Shown: positions 34,356 through 43,363 of the stretch, piece after piece
Layout of the letters: each line of letters begins with the position of its first letter
Position numbering within the stretch: position 1 is the first letter of the stretch
Origin: Desulfofustis limnaeus
GTDB lineage: Bacteria > Desulfobacterota > Desulfobulbia > Desulfobulbales > Desulfocapsaceae
Length of the DNA stretch: 64,000 bases
NCBI RefSeq assembly: GCF_023169885.1
Contig: NZ_AP025516.1
Location: 1,488,001-1,552,000, forward strand
Direction: 5' to 3'
The notes under the pieces: generated by a model
The model's database searches: none
Told to the model about the DNA's origin: nothing
The model's input: only the letters and a program-made list of their open reading frames with translations
Made by a program: the position numbers and the translations under genes

Positions 34356-34410
34356 CGTTGCTGGTTCGGTGTGGTGGAGAAGCTTGGGAGAGCGGCCGAA
34401 TTGCCGCTTC

Positions 34411-35235
34411 TCAGGCGCTGCCCCATTTCAGTTTGTTTCTGAGAATAGTAAAATAATCCCGCCTCGTCGAGGAAATGAGCTGTAAAAAATGTTCCGATTG
34501 CCGGACCTCGAGGATATCGCCCGGTTGCATGTCCCAGATCCGCTGACCGTCGACGATGACTTTGGCGCGCGAATGGTGCTCATGGGAGACGAATTCGGAG
34601 GTGAGGACCACGTCCGGGGGAACGATGACGGGGCGGCTGCTGAGCATGAACGGGCAGATCGGGGTCACCAGGACCGCCTGCAATTCCGGATGAACCAGCG
34701 GTCCGCCGGCGGAGAGGTTGTAGGCCGTCGAACCGGTGGGGGTGGAAAAGACCAGGCCGTCGGCCTGGTAGGTGGTGATGGTGTCGCCGTTGGCATTGGT
34801 GGTCAAGTAGAGTAAGCGATCGGTGGCGTTCTTGGTGACGACGATGTCGTTGAGCGCATGACGGTACTCGTCATGTCTGCCGTTTCTCAACAAGCGCGCT
34901 TTGATCATCATTCGCCGTTCCATGATTATCGAGCCGGCGATGATCTCCTCCAGGGCCGACTCGCTCTCGGATCGGGTCAGTTCGGTGAGAAAGCCAAGAT
35001 TGCCGAGATTGACGCCGATGACCGGGATGTCGAGGCGAGCTGCCTTTTCGGCCACATGGAGCAGTGTTCCGTCGCCGCCGAGGATGATCAGCAGATCGAG
35101 ATGCGGACGGATCTCGTCGAGGCGCGTTTCGATGGCGCGGTCTTGCAGCCAGCGGCGCAGATGAGCCGCATAGTCCGCCGCTTCCGGAGCGTCTTTCTTG
35201 GTGATGATCCCGACCTGCTGTATCTGTTTATTCAT
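34411..35235 (-). CDS. nadK: NAD kinase
   Basis: This 274-residue ATP-NAD kinase converts NAD to NADP. It shows the diagnostic LLIILGGDGTLLHVAEKAAR with the GGDG motif, NLGNLGFLTEL, ADGLVFSTPTGSTAYNLSAG and the C-terminal VIVDGQ. The start at 35235 (MNKQIQQVGIITK) is the family start. The frame continues upstream for 111 codons without family similarity and was trimmed. It sits between proC and the DUF2959 gene on the same strand. Confidence 0.94.
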   Translation of the reverse strand: MNKQIQQVGIITKKDAPEAADYAAHLRRWLQDRAIETRLDEIRPHLDLLIILGGDGTLLHVAEKAARLDIPVIGVNLGNLGFLTELTRSESESALEEIIAGSIIMERRMMIKARLLRNGRHDEYRHALNDIVVTKNATDRLLYLTTNANGDTITTYQADGLVFSTPTGSTAYNLSAGGPLVHPELQAVLVTPICPFMLSSRPVIVPPDVVLTSEFVSHEHHSRAKVIVDGQRIWDMQPGDILEVRQSEHFLQLISSTRRDYFTILRNKLKWGSA

Positions 35236-35320
35236 GATCCGACCACCAGGATGGTTTTGGCTATCCCTCGGCAATGATACTGTCTTATGCGGGCAGCGGA
35301 CAAAGCTCGGAGCGAGCGGT

Positions 35321-36127
35321 TCAGGAGCCGCCCAACTCCTTCGAACGTTTGACCGCAGCCTCCACGGCGACCATGACCGTTCCTCTGAAACCGGCCTCTT
35401 CCATGGTTTGCAGCCCGCTGATGGCGGTACCGCCGGGGGAGGTGACCCGGGCGCGGAGTTCTGCCGGATGTTCCCCCGAAACTTGCGCCAGCAGCGCCGT
35501 TCCGAATACGGTCTGGATGGCCAATTGGCGGGCTGTTCGCTGATCCAGACCGACCTTAATGCCGCCATCCATCAAGCCTTCGATAAAAGTGAGAAGAAAC
35601 GCCGGTCCGGAGCCGCTCAAGCCGGTTACGGCGTCCATCAGCCGTTCTTCGACAACCGTGGTGGTTCCCACCGAGTCGAACAGCTTCTCCGCTTCGGCCA
35701 ATTGTTCATCGGTGACCTGCTGGTTGCGACACAGCACTGAGGCGCCGGCCAGCACTAGGGTGGCAATGTTCGGCATGACCCGAATCACCGGTACCTGATC
35801 ACCAACATAAGAGGCGTAAAACGACAGCGGCAGGCCGGCCGCGACGGTGATTACCAGACGATCGGTCAGCTGATCCTTGAGATCGGCAAGGACACCGCCC
35901 ATGACTTGCGGTTTCACCGCAAGGATGACGGTTTGCGCTGCAGCCGGCAACGGTGCTCCCGGTTCGGCAGTGGTAACGTGAAACAGGGTCTCCAGGTGTG
36001 AGCGCCGTAGCGGGTCGGGCTCGACGACGTAGATTGTGTCCGGTGTCGCCTCTTGTGACTGGAGGAGTCCCTTGATAAATGCTTCGGCCATCTGGCCGCC
36101 GCCGACAAATACAATCGATTTCCCCAT
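35321..36127 (-). CDS. proC: Pyrroline-5-carboxylate reductase
   Basis: This 268-residue enzyme performs the last step of proline synthesis, NAD(P)H-dependent reduction of pyrroline-5-carboxylate. It has the nucleotide-binding IVFVGGGQMAEAFIKGLL, ILAVKPQVMGGVL, VIRVMPNIATLVLAGAS and the C-terminal TGLSGSGPAFLLTFIEGLMD and SPGGTAISGLQTMEEAG. The ATG at 36127 follows AAAGGA at 7 nt and gives the usual start. A longer frame to 36175 was rejected. Confidence 0.94.
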   Translation of the reverse strand: MGKSIVFVGGGQMAEAFIKGLLQSQEATPDTIYVVEPDPLRRSHLETLFHVTTAEPGAPLPAAAQTVILAVKPQVMGGVLADLKDQLTDRLVITVAAGLPLSFYASYVGDQVPVIRVMPNIATLVLAGASVLCRNQQVTDEQLAEAEKLFDSVGTTTVVEERLMDAVTGLSGSGPAFLLTFIEGLMDGGIKVGLDQRTARQLAIQTVFGTALLAQVSGEHPAELRARVTSPGGTAISGLQTMEEAGFRGTVMVAVEAAVKRSKELGGS

Positions 36128-36288
36128 GACTGTGTCCTTTCCCATGCTTTTTATACCATTATGCATTAGAGTCATGAATCTACCATGTCGATTTTTTTTG
36201 GTCTACATGAGTATGCGTTACCGCCGGTATCACGTGCCGGTCGAAGGGTTTCCCAGCACTTAATTATCTGAAACGAGAAGAGGGGCGA

Positions 36289-36480
36289 ATGGTTCATCAA
36301 GATCTTCTGGATATTCTGGCCTGCCCGCAATGTAAAGGCCCGGTTCAGCTTGTGGCCGACCAGAGCGGCCTGGTCTGTCGTCACTGTCGGTTACTCTATG
36401 ACATCGTCGACGATATACCGGTAATGCTGATCGACAAGGCGCATGAACTGGCAGTCGACGATCGGCGTCTGAGCGAATGA
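36289..36480 (+). CDS. Trm112-family small zinc-ribbon protein (YcaR-like)
   Basis: This 63-residue protein opens LLDILACPQCKGPVQLV and contains CRHCRLLYDIVDDIPVML, two CxxC pairs forming a zinc ribbon, the hallmark of the Trm112/YcaR group. Eukaryotic Trm112 activates methyltransferases, while the bacterial role is unclear. GAGAAGAGGGG lies before the start. It is followed 33 bp later by a phosphohexomutase gene, possibly in the same operon. Confidence 0.85.
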   Translation: MVHQDLLDILACPQCKGPVQLVADQSGLVCRHCRLLYDIVDDIPVMLIDKAHELAVDDRRLSE

Positions 36481-36513
36481 AGAGGGCGGTGATCCGCTCG
36501 CGGAGGAACGACG

Positions 36514-38238
36514 GTGGACCGACAGCAGCGTTTGCAGCAGGCGTGGGAAGAGCTTTCCCGGCGCCATATCATCAGTGGCGATCACGCTGGCAGCGACTAT
36601 TTTCCGGTAATCAAAGGGCTGCTGGCCCGGCGTGACGAGTTCGGCGCCGAGATCGACGGATACCTCGATCGGGTTTATGGGCTGGTGCACGATGAGATTG
36701 TGACGGGGCATGACCGTCCGCGAACCGAGATCTCGTTTGGTACGTCCGGGTGGCGCGGTATCCTCGGCAAAGACATCTACGCCGGTTCGGTTCGCTGTGT
36801 CACCGCGGCGATCTGCAGGATGTATCGGCACTTGGACGATGACGACGGCCTGGCCACCCATCTCGGCGTCGCCTCCTTGACCGAGGCGCGATTGCGCGGC
36901 TGCCTGGTCGGTCATGACAACCGCTTCGCCGGTGACGCGTTGGCCCGGACCGTGACCGATGAGCTGCTGGCCCAAGGATTCCGAGTCTTTTTCTGCGGCG
37001 AGACGACGACCGGTGTCTTGTCCGCCGCTCTGCTGAAACTGGGTGCTGCCTTTTCCATCAACCTGACTCCCTCCCATAACCCGCTTGATTACGGCGGCTA
37101 CAAATACAACGCTGCCGACGGCGGGCCTGCCGCCGCCGAGCTTACCGGAACCATTACCCGCTATGCGCGGGAGGCGATCAGCCAACCGGATGGTGGTTCA
37201 GCCGGCAACGAACCACGGGGCGAACTGGTGAATGTCGATTCCCTGGCCCTGTGGCAGCAATGGGTCCGCGACCATGCGGAGGCTCATGGTCTGGATTACG
37301 ATGGACTGGTGTCCCGGGCGGCGGCCCGAGACGATCTGCAGATCGTCGTCGACGCTGTCCACGGTGCCAGCCGGCTGCATATCGAACGTCTGCTCGGGCC
37401 GGCCCGGTCTCGATTGCAGGTGTTGCGCGGCAGTGACGATGTGACCTTCGGCGGCATTGCGCCGGAACCCTCATCCGCCAACCTGGGCGGGGTGAGTCGG
37501 GCCCTGGCGGCGTCCTCGTCGCGGCTGCGGCTGGGAGCGATCATCGATCCCGATGGAGACCGGATCCGGTTTACCGATGGCAGCACCGAAATCGGCATGA
37601 ATCAGTTCGGCGCCCTGGCTTATTATTTCATCCATGAACGTAAAGGGAAAAAGGGGCTGGTGGCCAAGACGGTGGCTACCTCCAATCTGGTCAACGCCGT
37701 TGCCCGCGGGCTCGGGGAAGAGGTCTTTGAAACCAGGGTCGGCTTCAAGGAGTTCAAGCCGGTGATCGGCCAGGCGCTGGTCTGTTTCGAGGAGTCGGAC
37801 GGCATTTCCATCATCGGCCATACGCCGGAGAAGGACGCCTATATCGGGCTGCTCCTGGCCATCGATATGATGCTCAGTGAAAACAAAAACCTCGGTGAAC
37901 TGCTGCAGGAACTGACGCACCTCTTCGGCGCCTTTTATCCCGATCGCGACGGCGTGACGGTCAGCACGAGCGGGGCGGAACTTGATCGGGTCCTGGCCGG
38001 GCTCAATTCGTATCGGCCCGGCGTGGTCATGCGTATCGGTGACCGGGATCGGACCATCAGCGAAGTCATCGCCATCGACGGGCGCAAGATGATCTTCGAC
38101 GATGGCTCCTGGCTGATGATACGGCCTTCCGGCACCGAACCGAAAGTCCGTTTCTACGTGGAATCGCGCTCTGCCGACGGTACCGGCCACCTGGTCGCGG
38201 CCGCTCGGGCCCTGCTTGCCGATCTGGGGTTGTTATAG
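36514..38238 (+). CDS. Phosphoglucomutase/phosphomannomutase family enzyme
   Basis: This 574-residue alpha-D-phosphohexomutase has EISFGTSGWRG near residue 73 and the phosphoserine loop TPSHNPLDYGGYKYN (S187). The metal loop is IIDPDGDRIRF, the sugar loop CFEESDGISI, and the phosphate-binding MIRPSGTEPKVRFYVE is at the C-terminus. It interconverts hexose 1- and 6-phosphates, supplying sugar nucleotides or glycogen. Which sugar is preferred cannot be decided by eye. The GTG start at 36514 follows CGGAGGA. Confidence 0.9.
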   Translation: MDRQQRLQQAWEELSRRHIISGDHAGSDYFPVIKGLLARRDEFGAEIDGYLDRVYGLVHDEIVTGHDRPRTEISFGTSGWRGILGKDIYAGSVRCVTAAICRMYRHLDDDDGLATHLGVASLTEARLRGCLVGHDNRFAGDALARTVTDELLAQGFRVFFCGETTTGVLSAALLKLGAAFSINLTPSHNPLDYGGYKYNAADGGPAAAELTGTITRYAREAISQPDGGSAGNEPRGELVNVDSLALWQQWVRDHAEAHGLDYDGLVSRAAARDDLQIVVDAVHGASRLHIERLLGPARSRLQVLRGSDDVTFGGIAPEPSSANLGGVSRALAASSSRLRLGAIIDPDGDRIRFTDGSTEIGMNQFGALAYYFIHERKGKKGLVAKTVATSNLVNAVARGLGEEVFETRVGFKEFKPVIGQALVCFEESDGISIIGHTPEKDAYIGLLLAIDMMLSENKNLGELLQELTHLFGAFYPDRDGVTVSTSGAELDRVLAGLNSYRPGVVMRIGDRDRTISEVIAIDGRKMIFDDGSWLMIRPSGTEPKVRFYVESRSADGTGHLVAAARALLADLGLL

Positions 38239-38370
38239 CGCTCGGAGAGGATTATTGTTCGACGTGGCCGATGGGGTGTGTCGAGGTCGGTCGACCAGTG
38301 GTGGAAAGGTCGCGCAGATTGTAGATCCTGCCGATCTTTCCGTATTTATTACGTTTCAGGAGTACACACT

Positions 38371-39204
38371 ATGTGGGAATACACAGATACGGTTACGGAG
38401 CACTTCCAGAATCCACGCAATGTCGGTGAAATCGAGAACGCCGACGGGGTCGGCGATGTCGGCTCGCTGGCCTGCGGCGATGCACTGCGATTGACGCTTA
38501 AGATCGAAGGCGACCGGATCGTTGATGCCAAATTCAAGACCTTCGGCTGCGCCAGCGCCATCGCCTCGTCGTCGGCGCTGACCGAGATGATCAAAGGGAT
38601 GACCATCGCCGAGGCGGAAAAGATCACCAACGAGGACATCGCCACCTATCTCGGTGGTTTGCCGCGGGAAAAAATGCACTGCTCGGTAATGGGCCGGGAG
38701 GCCCTGGAGGCGGCATTGGCCAACTACCGAGGCCTGACGCTGCCCCAGGCGGAAGGCGAGGTGGTTTGTGAGTGTTTCGGGGTTACCGATGTGGAGATCG
38801 TGCGGGCCATCAAAGAATCGAACCTGCGCTCGGTCGAGGAAATAACCAATTTTACCAAAGCGGGCGGTGGTTGCGGCAAGTGTGAGGAAAAGCTGCAGGA
38901 ACTGCTGCGCCAGACCGTATCCGAAGGATTGCGGGTGATTCCCCTGAAAAAGCCGGTGCAGCGGATGACCACGCTGCAGAAGATCAAAAAGATCGAAGAG
39001 GTGCTGGAACGGGAAATCAGACCGGGCCTGCGTTTGGACGGCGGCGATATCGAACTGATCGACGTGGATGGGGATTTTGTCATGGTGGCGCTGCGGGGGC
39101 AGTGCACAAGTTGTTTCAAGTCGCAGACGACCATCAAGGAGTTCGTGGAAAAAAAATTGCGGGAACAGGTGCTGGATAGCCTAGTGGTGGAGGAGGTCAA
39201 ATGA
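38371..39204 (+). CDS. nifU: NifU-type iron-sulfur cluster scaffold (three-domain)
   Basis: This 277-residue scaffold has the full NifU layout. An IscU-like domain carries cysteines C35 (SLACGDA), C60 (FGCASA) and C104 (MHCSVMG). A central [2Fe-2S] BFD-like domain has VCECFGVTD and GGGCGKCEEK. The C-terminal Nfu domain has CTSCFKSQTT. It builds clusters from sulfur delivered by the adjacent NifS. The ATG at 38371 follows TCAGGAG, and longer upstream reading is not family-like. The stop overlaps nifS by 4 bp. No nitrogenase genes are here, so it is probably the general cluster system. Confidence 0.94.
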   Translation: MWEYTDTVTEHFQNPRNVGEIENADGVGDVGSLACGDALRLTLKIEGDRIVDAKFKTFGCASAIASSSALTEMIKGMTIAEAEKITNEDIATYLGGLPREKMHCSVMGREALEAALANYRGLTLPQAEGEVVCECFGVTDVEIVRAIKESNLRSVEEITNFTKAGGGCGKCEEKLQELLRQTVSEGLRVIPLKKPVQRMTTLQKIKKIEEVLEREIRPGLRLDGGDIELIDVDGDFVMVALRGQCTSCFKSQTTIKEFVEKKLREQVLDSLVVEEVK

Positions 39205-40385
39205 CGAATCAAGCAAACAGAGTCATCTACCTAGACAACAACGCCACCACCCGGGTGGCCCCGGAAGTCCTCGAGGCGATGCTCCCGTATCTCACCGATC
39301 TGTACGGCAACCCTTCGAGCATGCACACCTTCGGCGGCCAAGTGGGCAGCGCCGTGCGGGAGGCGCGGGAACGGGTCGCCCGGTTCATCGGCTGTGAACC
39401 AGACGAGGTCATCTTTACCAGTTGCGGCACGGAGAGTGACTCCACGGCCATTCTCTCGGCACTGCGGGCCAACCCTGAACGGCGGCACATCATCACCACC
39501 CGGATCGAACACCCGGCGGTGAAAAATCTCTGCGAGAACATCGCCACGCTGACCGGGCACAAATACCGGGTGACCATGCTCAAGGTCAACGAGGAGGGCC
39601 TGATCGACATGGACGAGTACCTCGACGCCCTCAGCGAGGATACCGCCGTGGTCAGTGTCATGTGGGCCAACAACGAGACCGGTGTTATCTTGCCGGTTGA
39701 GGAGATGGCTCGATTGGCCAAAGAGCGGGGCATCTTCTTCCATACCGATGCGGTGCAGGCGGCCGGGAAGATCCCGATCAACCTCCGCGAGCTGGCCATC
39801 GATTATCTCTCCATGTCCGGGCACAAACTGCATGCCCCCAAGGGGATTGGCGTCTTATACGTGCGGCGCGGGACACCGTATGTTCCCTTTCTGGCCGGTG
39901 GTCACCAGGAACACGGTCGACGCGCCGGTACCGAAAACGTGGCCTCGATTGTCGGTTTGGGACGGGCCTGCCAGCTTGCCGACGAAAAGCTGGTGGAAGA
40001 GAACAGCCGGGTCAAGGCCCTGCGAGACCGTCTGGAGGACGGGTTGTTGCAGACCATTCCCCGCTCCTTGCTGAACGGACATCGTATCGAGCGGTTACCC
40101 AACACCTGTAATATCAGCTTCGAATACGTCGAGGGAGAGTCGATCCTGCTGCACATGAACCGTCATGGCATCTGTGCCTCCTCGGGATCGGCCTGTACGT
40201 CCGGGTCGTTGGAGCCGTCTCACGTGTTGCGGGCGATGGGGGTGCCATTTACCGCGGCGCATGGCTCGATCAGGTTCTCGCTCAGTGTCTACAACACTGC
40301 CGAGGAAATCGATTTCGTTCTGGAAAAAATGCCTGAAATCATCGCCCGACTCAGGCAGATGTCACCCTTCTGGCCGGGAGACTGA
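39201..40385 (+). CDS. nifS: Cysteine desulfurase, NifS type
   Basis: This 394-residue PLP enzyme removes sulfur from cysteine for iron-sulfur assembly. It has the N-terminal IYLDNNATTRVAPEVLEAML, VSVMWANNETGVI, the PLP lysine in SMSGHKLHAPKGIGVLY, and the catalytic cysteine loop ASSGSACTSGSLEPSHVL, short as in NifS/IscS class I enzymes. It overlaps nifU by 4 bp and is followed 1 nt later by thyX, so the three genes are one transcription unit. Confidence 0.95.
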   Translation: MTNQANRVIYLDNNATTRVAPEVLEAMLPYLTDLYGNPSSMHTFGGQVGSAVREARERVARFIGCEPDEVIFTSCGTESDSTAILSALRANPERRHIITTRIEHPAVKNLCENIATLTGHKYRVTMLKVNEEGLIDMDEYLDALSEDTAVVSVMWANNETGVILPVEEMARLAKERGIFFHTDAVQAAGKIPINLRELAIDYLSMSGHKLHAPKGIGVLYVRRGTPYVPFLAGGHQEHGRRAGTENVASIVGLGRACQLADEKLVEENSRVKALRDRLEDGLLQTIPRSLLNGHRIERLPNTCNISFEYVEGESILLHMNRHGICASSGSACTSGSLEPSHVLRAMGVPFTAAHGSIRFSLSVYNTAEEIDFVLEKMPEIIARLRQMSPFWPGD

Positions 40386-40386
40386 T

Positions 40387-41313
40387 ATGCTGATTGTCCC
40401 TCCTTCGTTTACGATTCAAGACGACTTGGATCAGGCCCCGCTGGTGGTGCGACTGGAAGCCTGCGGGCGTATCTGTTACAAGAGCGAGGAACTGATCACC
40501 GCTGATTCGGCCCTGCCTTTCGTGCGCAAGATCGCTGCCCACGGGCACAACTCGGTGCTGGAGATGGCGGCCGTCACCCTCCGCATCGTCTGCGACCGAG
40601 TCTTGGATGATCGTCTGTTCGCCTTGCAGCCGCGCTATCTGCAGATCGACCGGACCGATCGCGAGCTGTTGGTGACTGGTTCGGTCCGGGCGTTTCGGGA
40701 ATTGTGTCAGCAGGCTCCGGATAACGAACTGGTGTCTGCCGTCGGCGGATTTCTTGCCCGCCGCCACCCCTATCTCTTCGAAGGAGTATTCGATCCGGCT
40801 CAAGCGGTTGCGGTGGACTCCGCCATCGCGGTGGAAAAATTGCCGCTGGACCTGGTGGAGAACCTGCCGGAGTCGCTGCTTTTCCGCCATCGTTATCTGG
40901 GCGTCACGTTCATCACCAATCGGGCCGTCACCCATGAGCTGGTGCGCCATCGGCCCTGCTCGTTTCTGCAGGAGAGCCAACGGTATTGCCGCTATAGCCA
41001 GGATAAATTCGGCAATCAGGTGACTTTTATCAAGCCGCTGTTCTTTGCTGACGGGTCACCTGAATACCGGCTCTGGGCCCAGGCCATGGAAGAGACGGAA
41101 AAAATCTATCTGCAGCTGCTGGCAACCAGCACCCCTCAGGCCGCCCGCACGGTCTTGCCCAATTCCTGCAAGACCGAGATCATCGTCTACTGCAACCTCC
41201 TGCAGTGGCGCCACATCTTCAGCCTTCGCACCATTGCCGCCGCGGAGCCATCCATGCGCGAGCTTATGATCCCGCTGGCCGACGAGCTCAGACGACGGTA
41301 TCCGGGGCTGTGA
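40387..41313 (+). CDS. thyX: Flavin-dependent thymidylate synthase
   Basis: This 308-residue protein carries the ThyX signature RHRX7S (RHRPCSFLQES, R187 to S197) followed by QRYCRYS, and a preceding FITNRAVTHELV. ThyX makes dTMP from dUMP using FAD and methylenetetrahydrofolate. It is longer than the usual 220-250 residues because of extra sequence between the N-terminal GHNSVLEMAAVTLRI region and the signature. Only one nucleotide separates it from nifS, an unusual pairing. Folate chemistry also links it to fhs downstream. Confidence 0.9.
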   Translation: MLIVPPSFTIQDDLDQAPLVVRLEACGRICYKSEELITADSALPFVRKIAAHGHNSVLEMAAVTLRIVCDRVLDDRLFALQPRYLQIDRTDRELLVTGSVRAFRELCQQAPDNELVSAVGGFLARRHPYLFEGVFDPAQAVAVDSAIAVEKLPLDLVENLPESLLFRHRYLGVTFITNRAVTHELVRHRPCSFLQESQRYCRYSQDKFGNQVTFIKPLFFADGSPEYRLWAQAMEETEKIYLQLLATSTPQAARTVLPNSCKTEIIVYCNLLQWRHIFSLRTIAAAEPSMRELMIPLADELRRRYPGL

Positions 41314-41349
41314 CCGGATGCGCCGCTCCGTTGTTATCAGAATAGATGA

Positions 41350-41389
41350 AACCGCCGACCAGCACTATTGACGTGACGGTCCGGCGGTT
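41350..41389 (+). terminator. Hairpin after thyX
   Basis: AACCGCCGACC and GGTCCGGCGGTT can pair with one bulge in the gap after thyX, before the fhs promoter. There is no T run, so this is a weak terminator call. Confidence 0.4.
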
Positions 41390-41408
41390 GCTCGATTATG
41401 ATAACGTC

Positions 41409-41436
41409 TTGACATGGCAGACTGAATGGATATAAG
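41409..41436 (+). promoter_or_regulatory. Promoter for fhs
   Basis: A consensus TTGACA (41409-41414), 16-bp spacer and TATAAG (41431-41436) lie 69 bp before the fhs start codon. It separates fhs transcription from the nifU-nifS-thyX unit. Confidence 0.75.
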
Positions 41437-41504
41437 GTTCATCTGTCAGGCCGTTCCTGAAGTAAGTCGCCACATCTAACCACTTGATCAAAGGGAGGTA
41501 TTCA

Positions 41505-43268
41505 ATGGTGCTCGATCCGACTAAACATGCTGATTGGGAAATCGCGCAGGAAGCCGAAAGCAGGATGAAAACGGTGTACCAAATCGGGGAGGAACTGGGC
41601 CTGGAGAAGGAGGAGTTGCTGCCGTACGGACATTATGTTGCCAAGTTGGACTATCGAAGAATCCTTGATCGGCTCGGCGACAAACCGGACGGCAAATATG
41701 TGGACGTGACGGCCATCACCCCGACCCCCCTCGGCGAAGGGAAATCCACCTCGGCCATGGGGCTGGTCGAGGGATTGGGTAAGCGCAACAAGTCGGTGAT
41801 CGGGGCGATCCGTCAACCGTCGGGCGGGCCGACCATGAACATCAAAGGCTCGGCAGCCGGCGGCGGCCTGGCGCAATGCATCCCGCTCAACGAGTTTTCC
41901 CTTGGTCTGACGGGCGACATCAACGCCATCATGAACGCGCATAACCTGGGAATGGTGGCGCTCACCTCGCGCATGCAGCACGAGGCGAATTACACCGACG
42001 AACAGTTGGCCAAGAGGAACCTGAAACGGCTGGATATTCATCCGAAAAAAGTAGAATTTCGCTGGATCATCGATTTCTGTGCCCAGGCCCTGCGCAATAT
42101 CACCATCGGCATCGGCGGCAAGTCCGACGGCTTCACCATGCAGTCCAGCTTCGGTATCGCCGTCTCTTCCGAGATCATGGCCATTCTTGCGGTGGCCACC
42201 GATCTTGCCGACATGCGCCGGCGTATCGGTAAGATCGTTGTTGCCTATGACAAGCAGGATCGTCCGATCACCACCGCCGACCTGGAAGTGGACGGAGCGA
42301 TGACCGCCTGGATGGTGCAGGCCATCAACCCGAACCTCATGCAGACCATCGAAGGCCAGCCAGTGCTTGTCCATGCCGGACCGTTTGCCAACATCGCCAT
42401 CGGTCAGTCTTCGGTCATCGCCGACCGGGTCGGCCTAAAGCTGGCCGATTACAACGTTACCGAATCCGGTTTCGGTGCCGATATCGGTTTTGAGAAATTC
42501 TGGAACCTCAAGTGCCGTTATTCCGGTAACAAACCCAATTGCGCGGTGGTGGTGGCGACCATCAGGGCTTTGAAATGCCACGGCGGCGCGCCGATTCCGA
42601 TTCCGGGCAAACCGATGCCGCAAGAGTACAAGAGCGAGAACGTCGCCTGGGTCGAGGCCGGCACCCAGAACCTGCTGCATCATATCCAAACGGTGAAAAA
42701 GGCCGGGATCAATCCGGTGGTCTGCATCAACGCCTTCTATACCGATACCGACAACGAAATCAAGGCGGTACGGCGCCTTTGCGAGGATGCCGGAGCACGG
42801 GTCGCCGTCTCCAAGCACTGGGAGTTAGGTGGTGAGGGCGCGCTCGAATTCGCCGATGCAGTCATCGATGCCTGCGAGGAACCGAACGACTTCAAATTCC
42901 TCTACGAACTCGACACGCCGCTGGAAAAGAGGATCGAATTGATCGCCAAGGAAGTGTACGGCGCCGATGGGGTCAGCTATTCAGCCGATGCGGCAGCGAA
43001 GCTGAAGCGGCTCTCCGCCGATCCGGACATGGCCACCATGGGTACCTGCATGGTCAAGACCCACCTGTCACTCTCTCATGACCCGAAAGTCAAGGGGGTT
43101 CCGAAAGGATGGACCTTGCCGGTCAGTGATATTCTGACCTACAAAGGGGCCGGGTTTGTCGTGCCGGTTGCCGGAGCGATCAGCCTGATGCCGGGAACCG
43201 GTTCGGATCCTGCCTATCGCCGAGTCGATGTGGACCTGGAGTCGGGACGAGTCACCGGTGTCTTCTAA
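41505..43268 (+). CDS. fhs: Formate-tetrahydrofolate ligase
   Basis: This 587-residue enzyme makes 10-formyltetrahydrofolate from formate, THF and ATP. That is the first step of the methyl branch of the Wood-Ljungdahl route and a purine/formyl-Met precursor step. It shows [19 protein letters not shown] (P-loop), REPSGGP-like [33 protein letters not shown] and the C-terminal [16 protein letters not shown]. It is about 30 residues longer at the N-terminus than many homologues. The start follows AAAGGGAGG, and an ATG 21 nt earlier is less likely. Confidence 0.95.
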   Translation: MVLDPTKHADWEIAQEAESRMKTVYQIGEELGLEKEELLPYGHYVAKLDYRRILDRLGDKPDGKYVDVTAITPTPLGEGKSTSAMGLVEGLGKRNKSVIGAIRQPSGGPTMNIKGSAAGGGLAQCIPLNEFSLGLTGDINAIMNAHNLGMVALTSRMQHEANYTDEQLAKRNLKRLDIHPKKVEFRWIIDFCAQALRNITIGIGGKSDGFTMQSSFGIAVSSEIMAILAVATDLADMRRRIGKIVVAYDKQDRPITTADLEVDGAMTAWMVQAINPNLMQTIEGQPVLVHAGPFANIAIGQSSVIADRVGLKLADYNVTESGFGADIGFEKFWNLKCRYSGNKPNCAVVVATIRALKCHGGAPIPIPGKPMPQEYKSENVAWVEAGTQNLLHHIQTVKKAGINPVVCINAFYTDTDNEIKAVRRLCEDAGARVAVSKHWELGGEGALEFADAVIDACEEPNDFKFLYELDTPLEKRIELIAKEVYGADGVSYSADAAAKLKRLSADPDMATMGTCMVKTHLSLSHDPKVKGVPKGWTLPVSDILTYKGAGFVVPVAGAISLMPGTGSDPAYRRVDVDLESGRVTGVF

Positions 43269-43363
43269 CCTGACGCACAGAAAACCGTATGGATGGCCTC
43301 GCAGGTGTTGTATAGTGACACTGATAGTCATTTCTAATCGCTAACCGCAAAGACGAAAGGCGT

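Noticed and set aside
35236-35568. N-terminal extension of NAD kinase by 111 codons
   Set aside because: It overlaps the end of proC in another frame and has no family similarity. The conserved start MNKQIQQVGII is at 35235.
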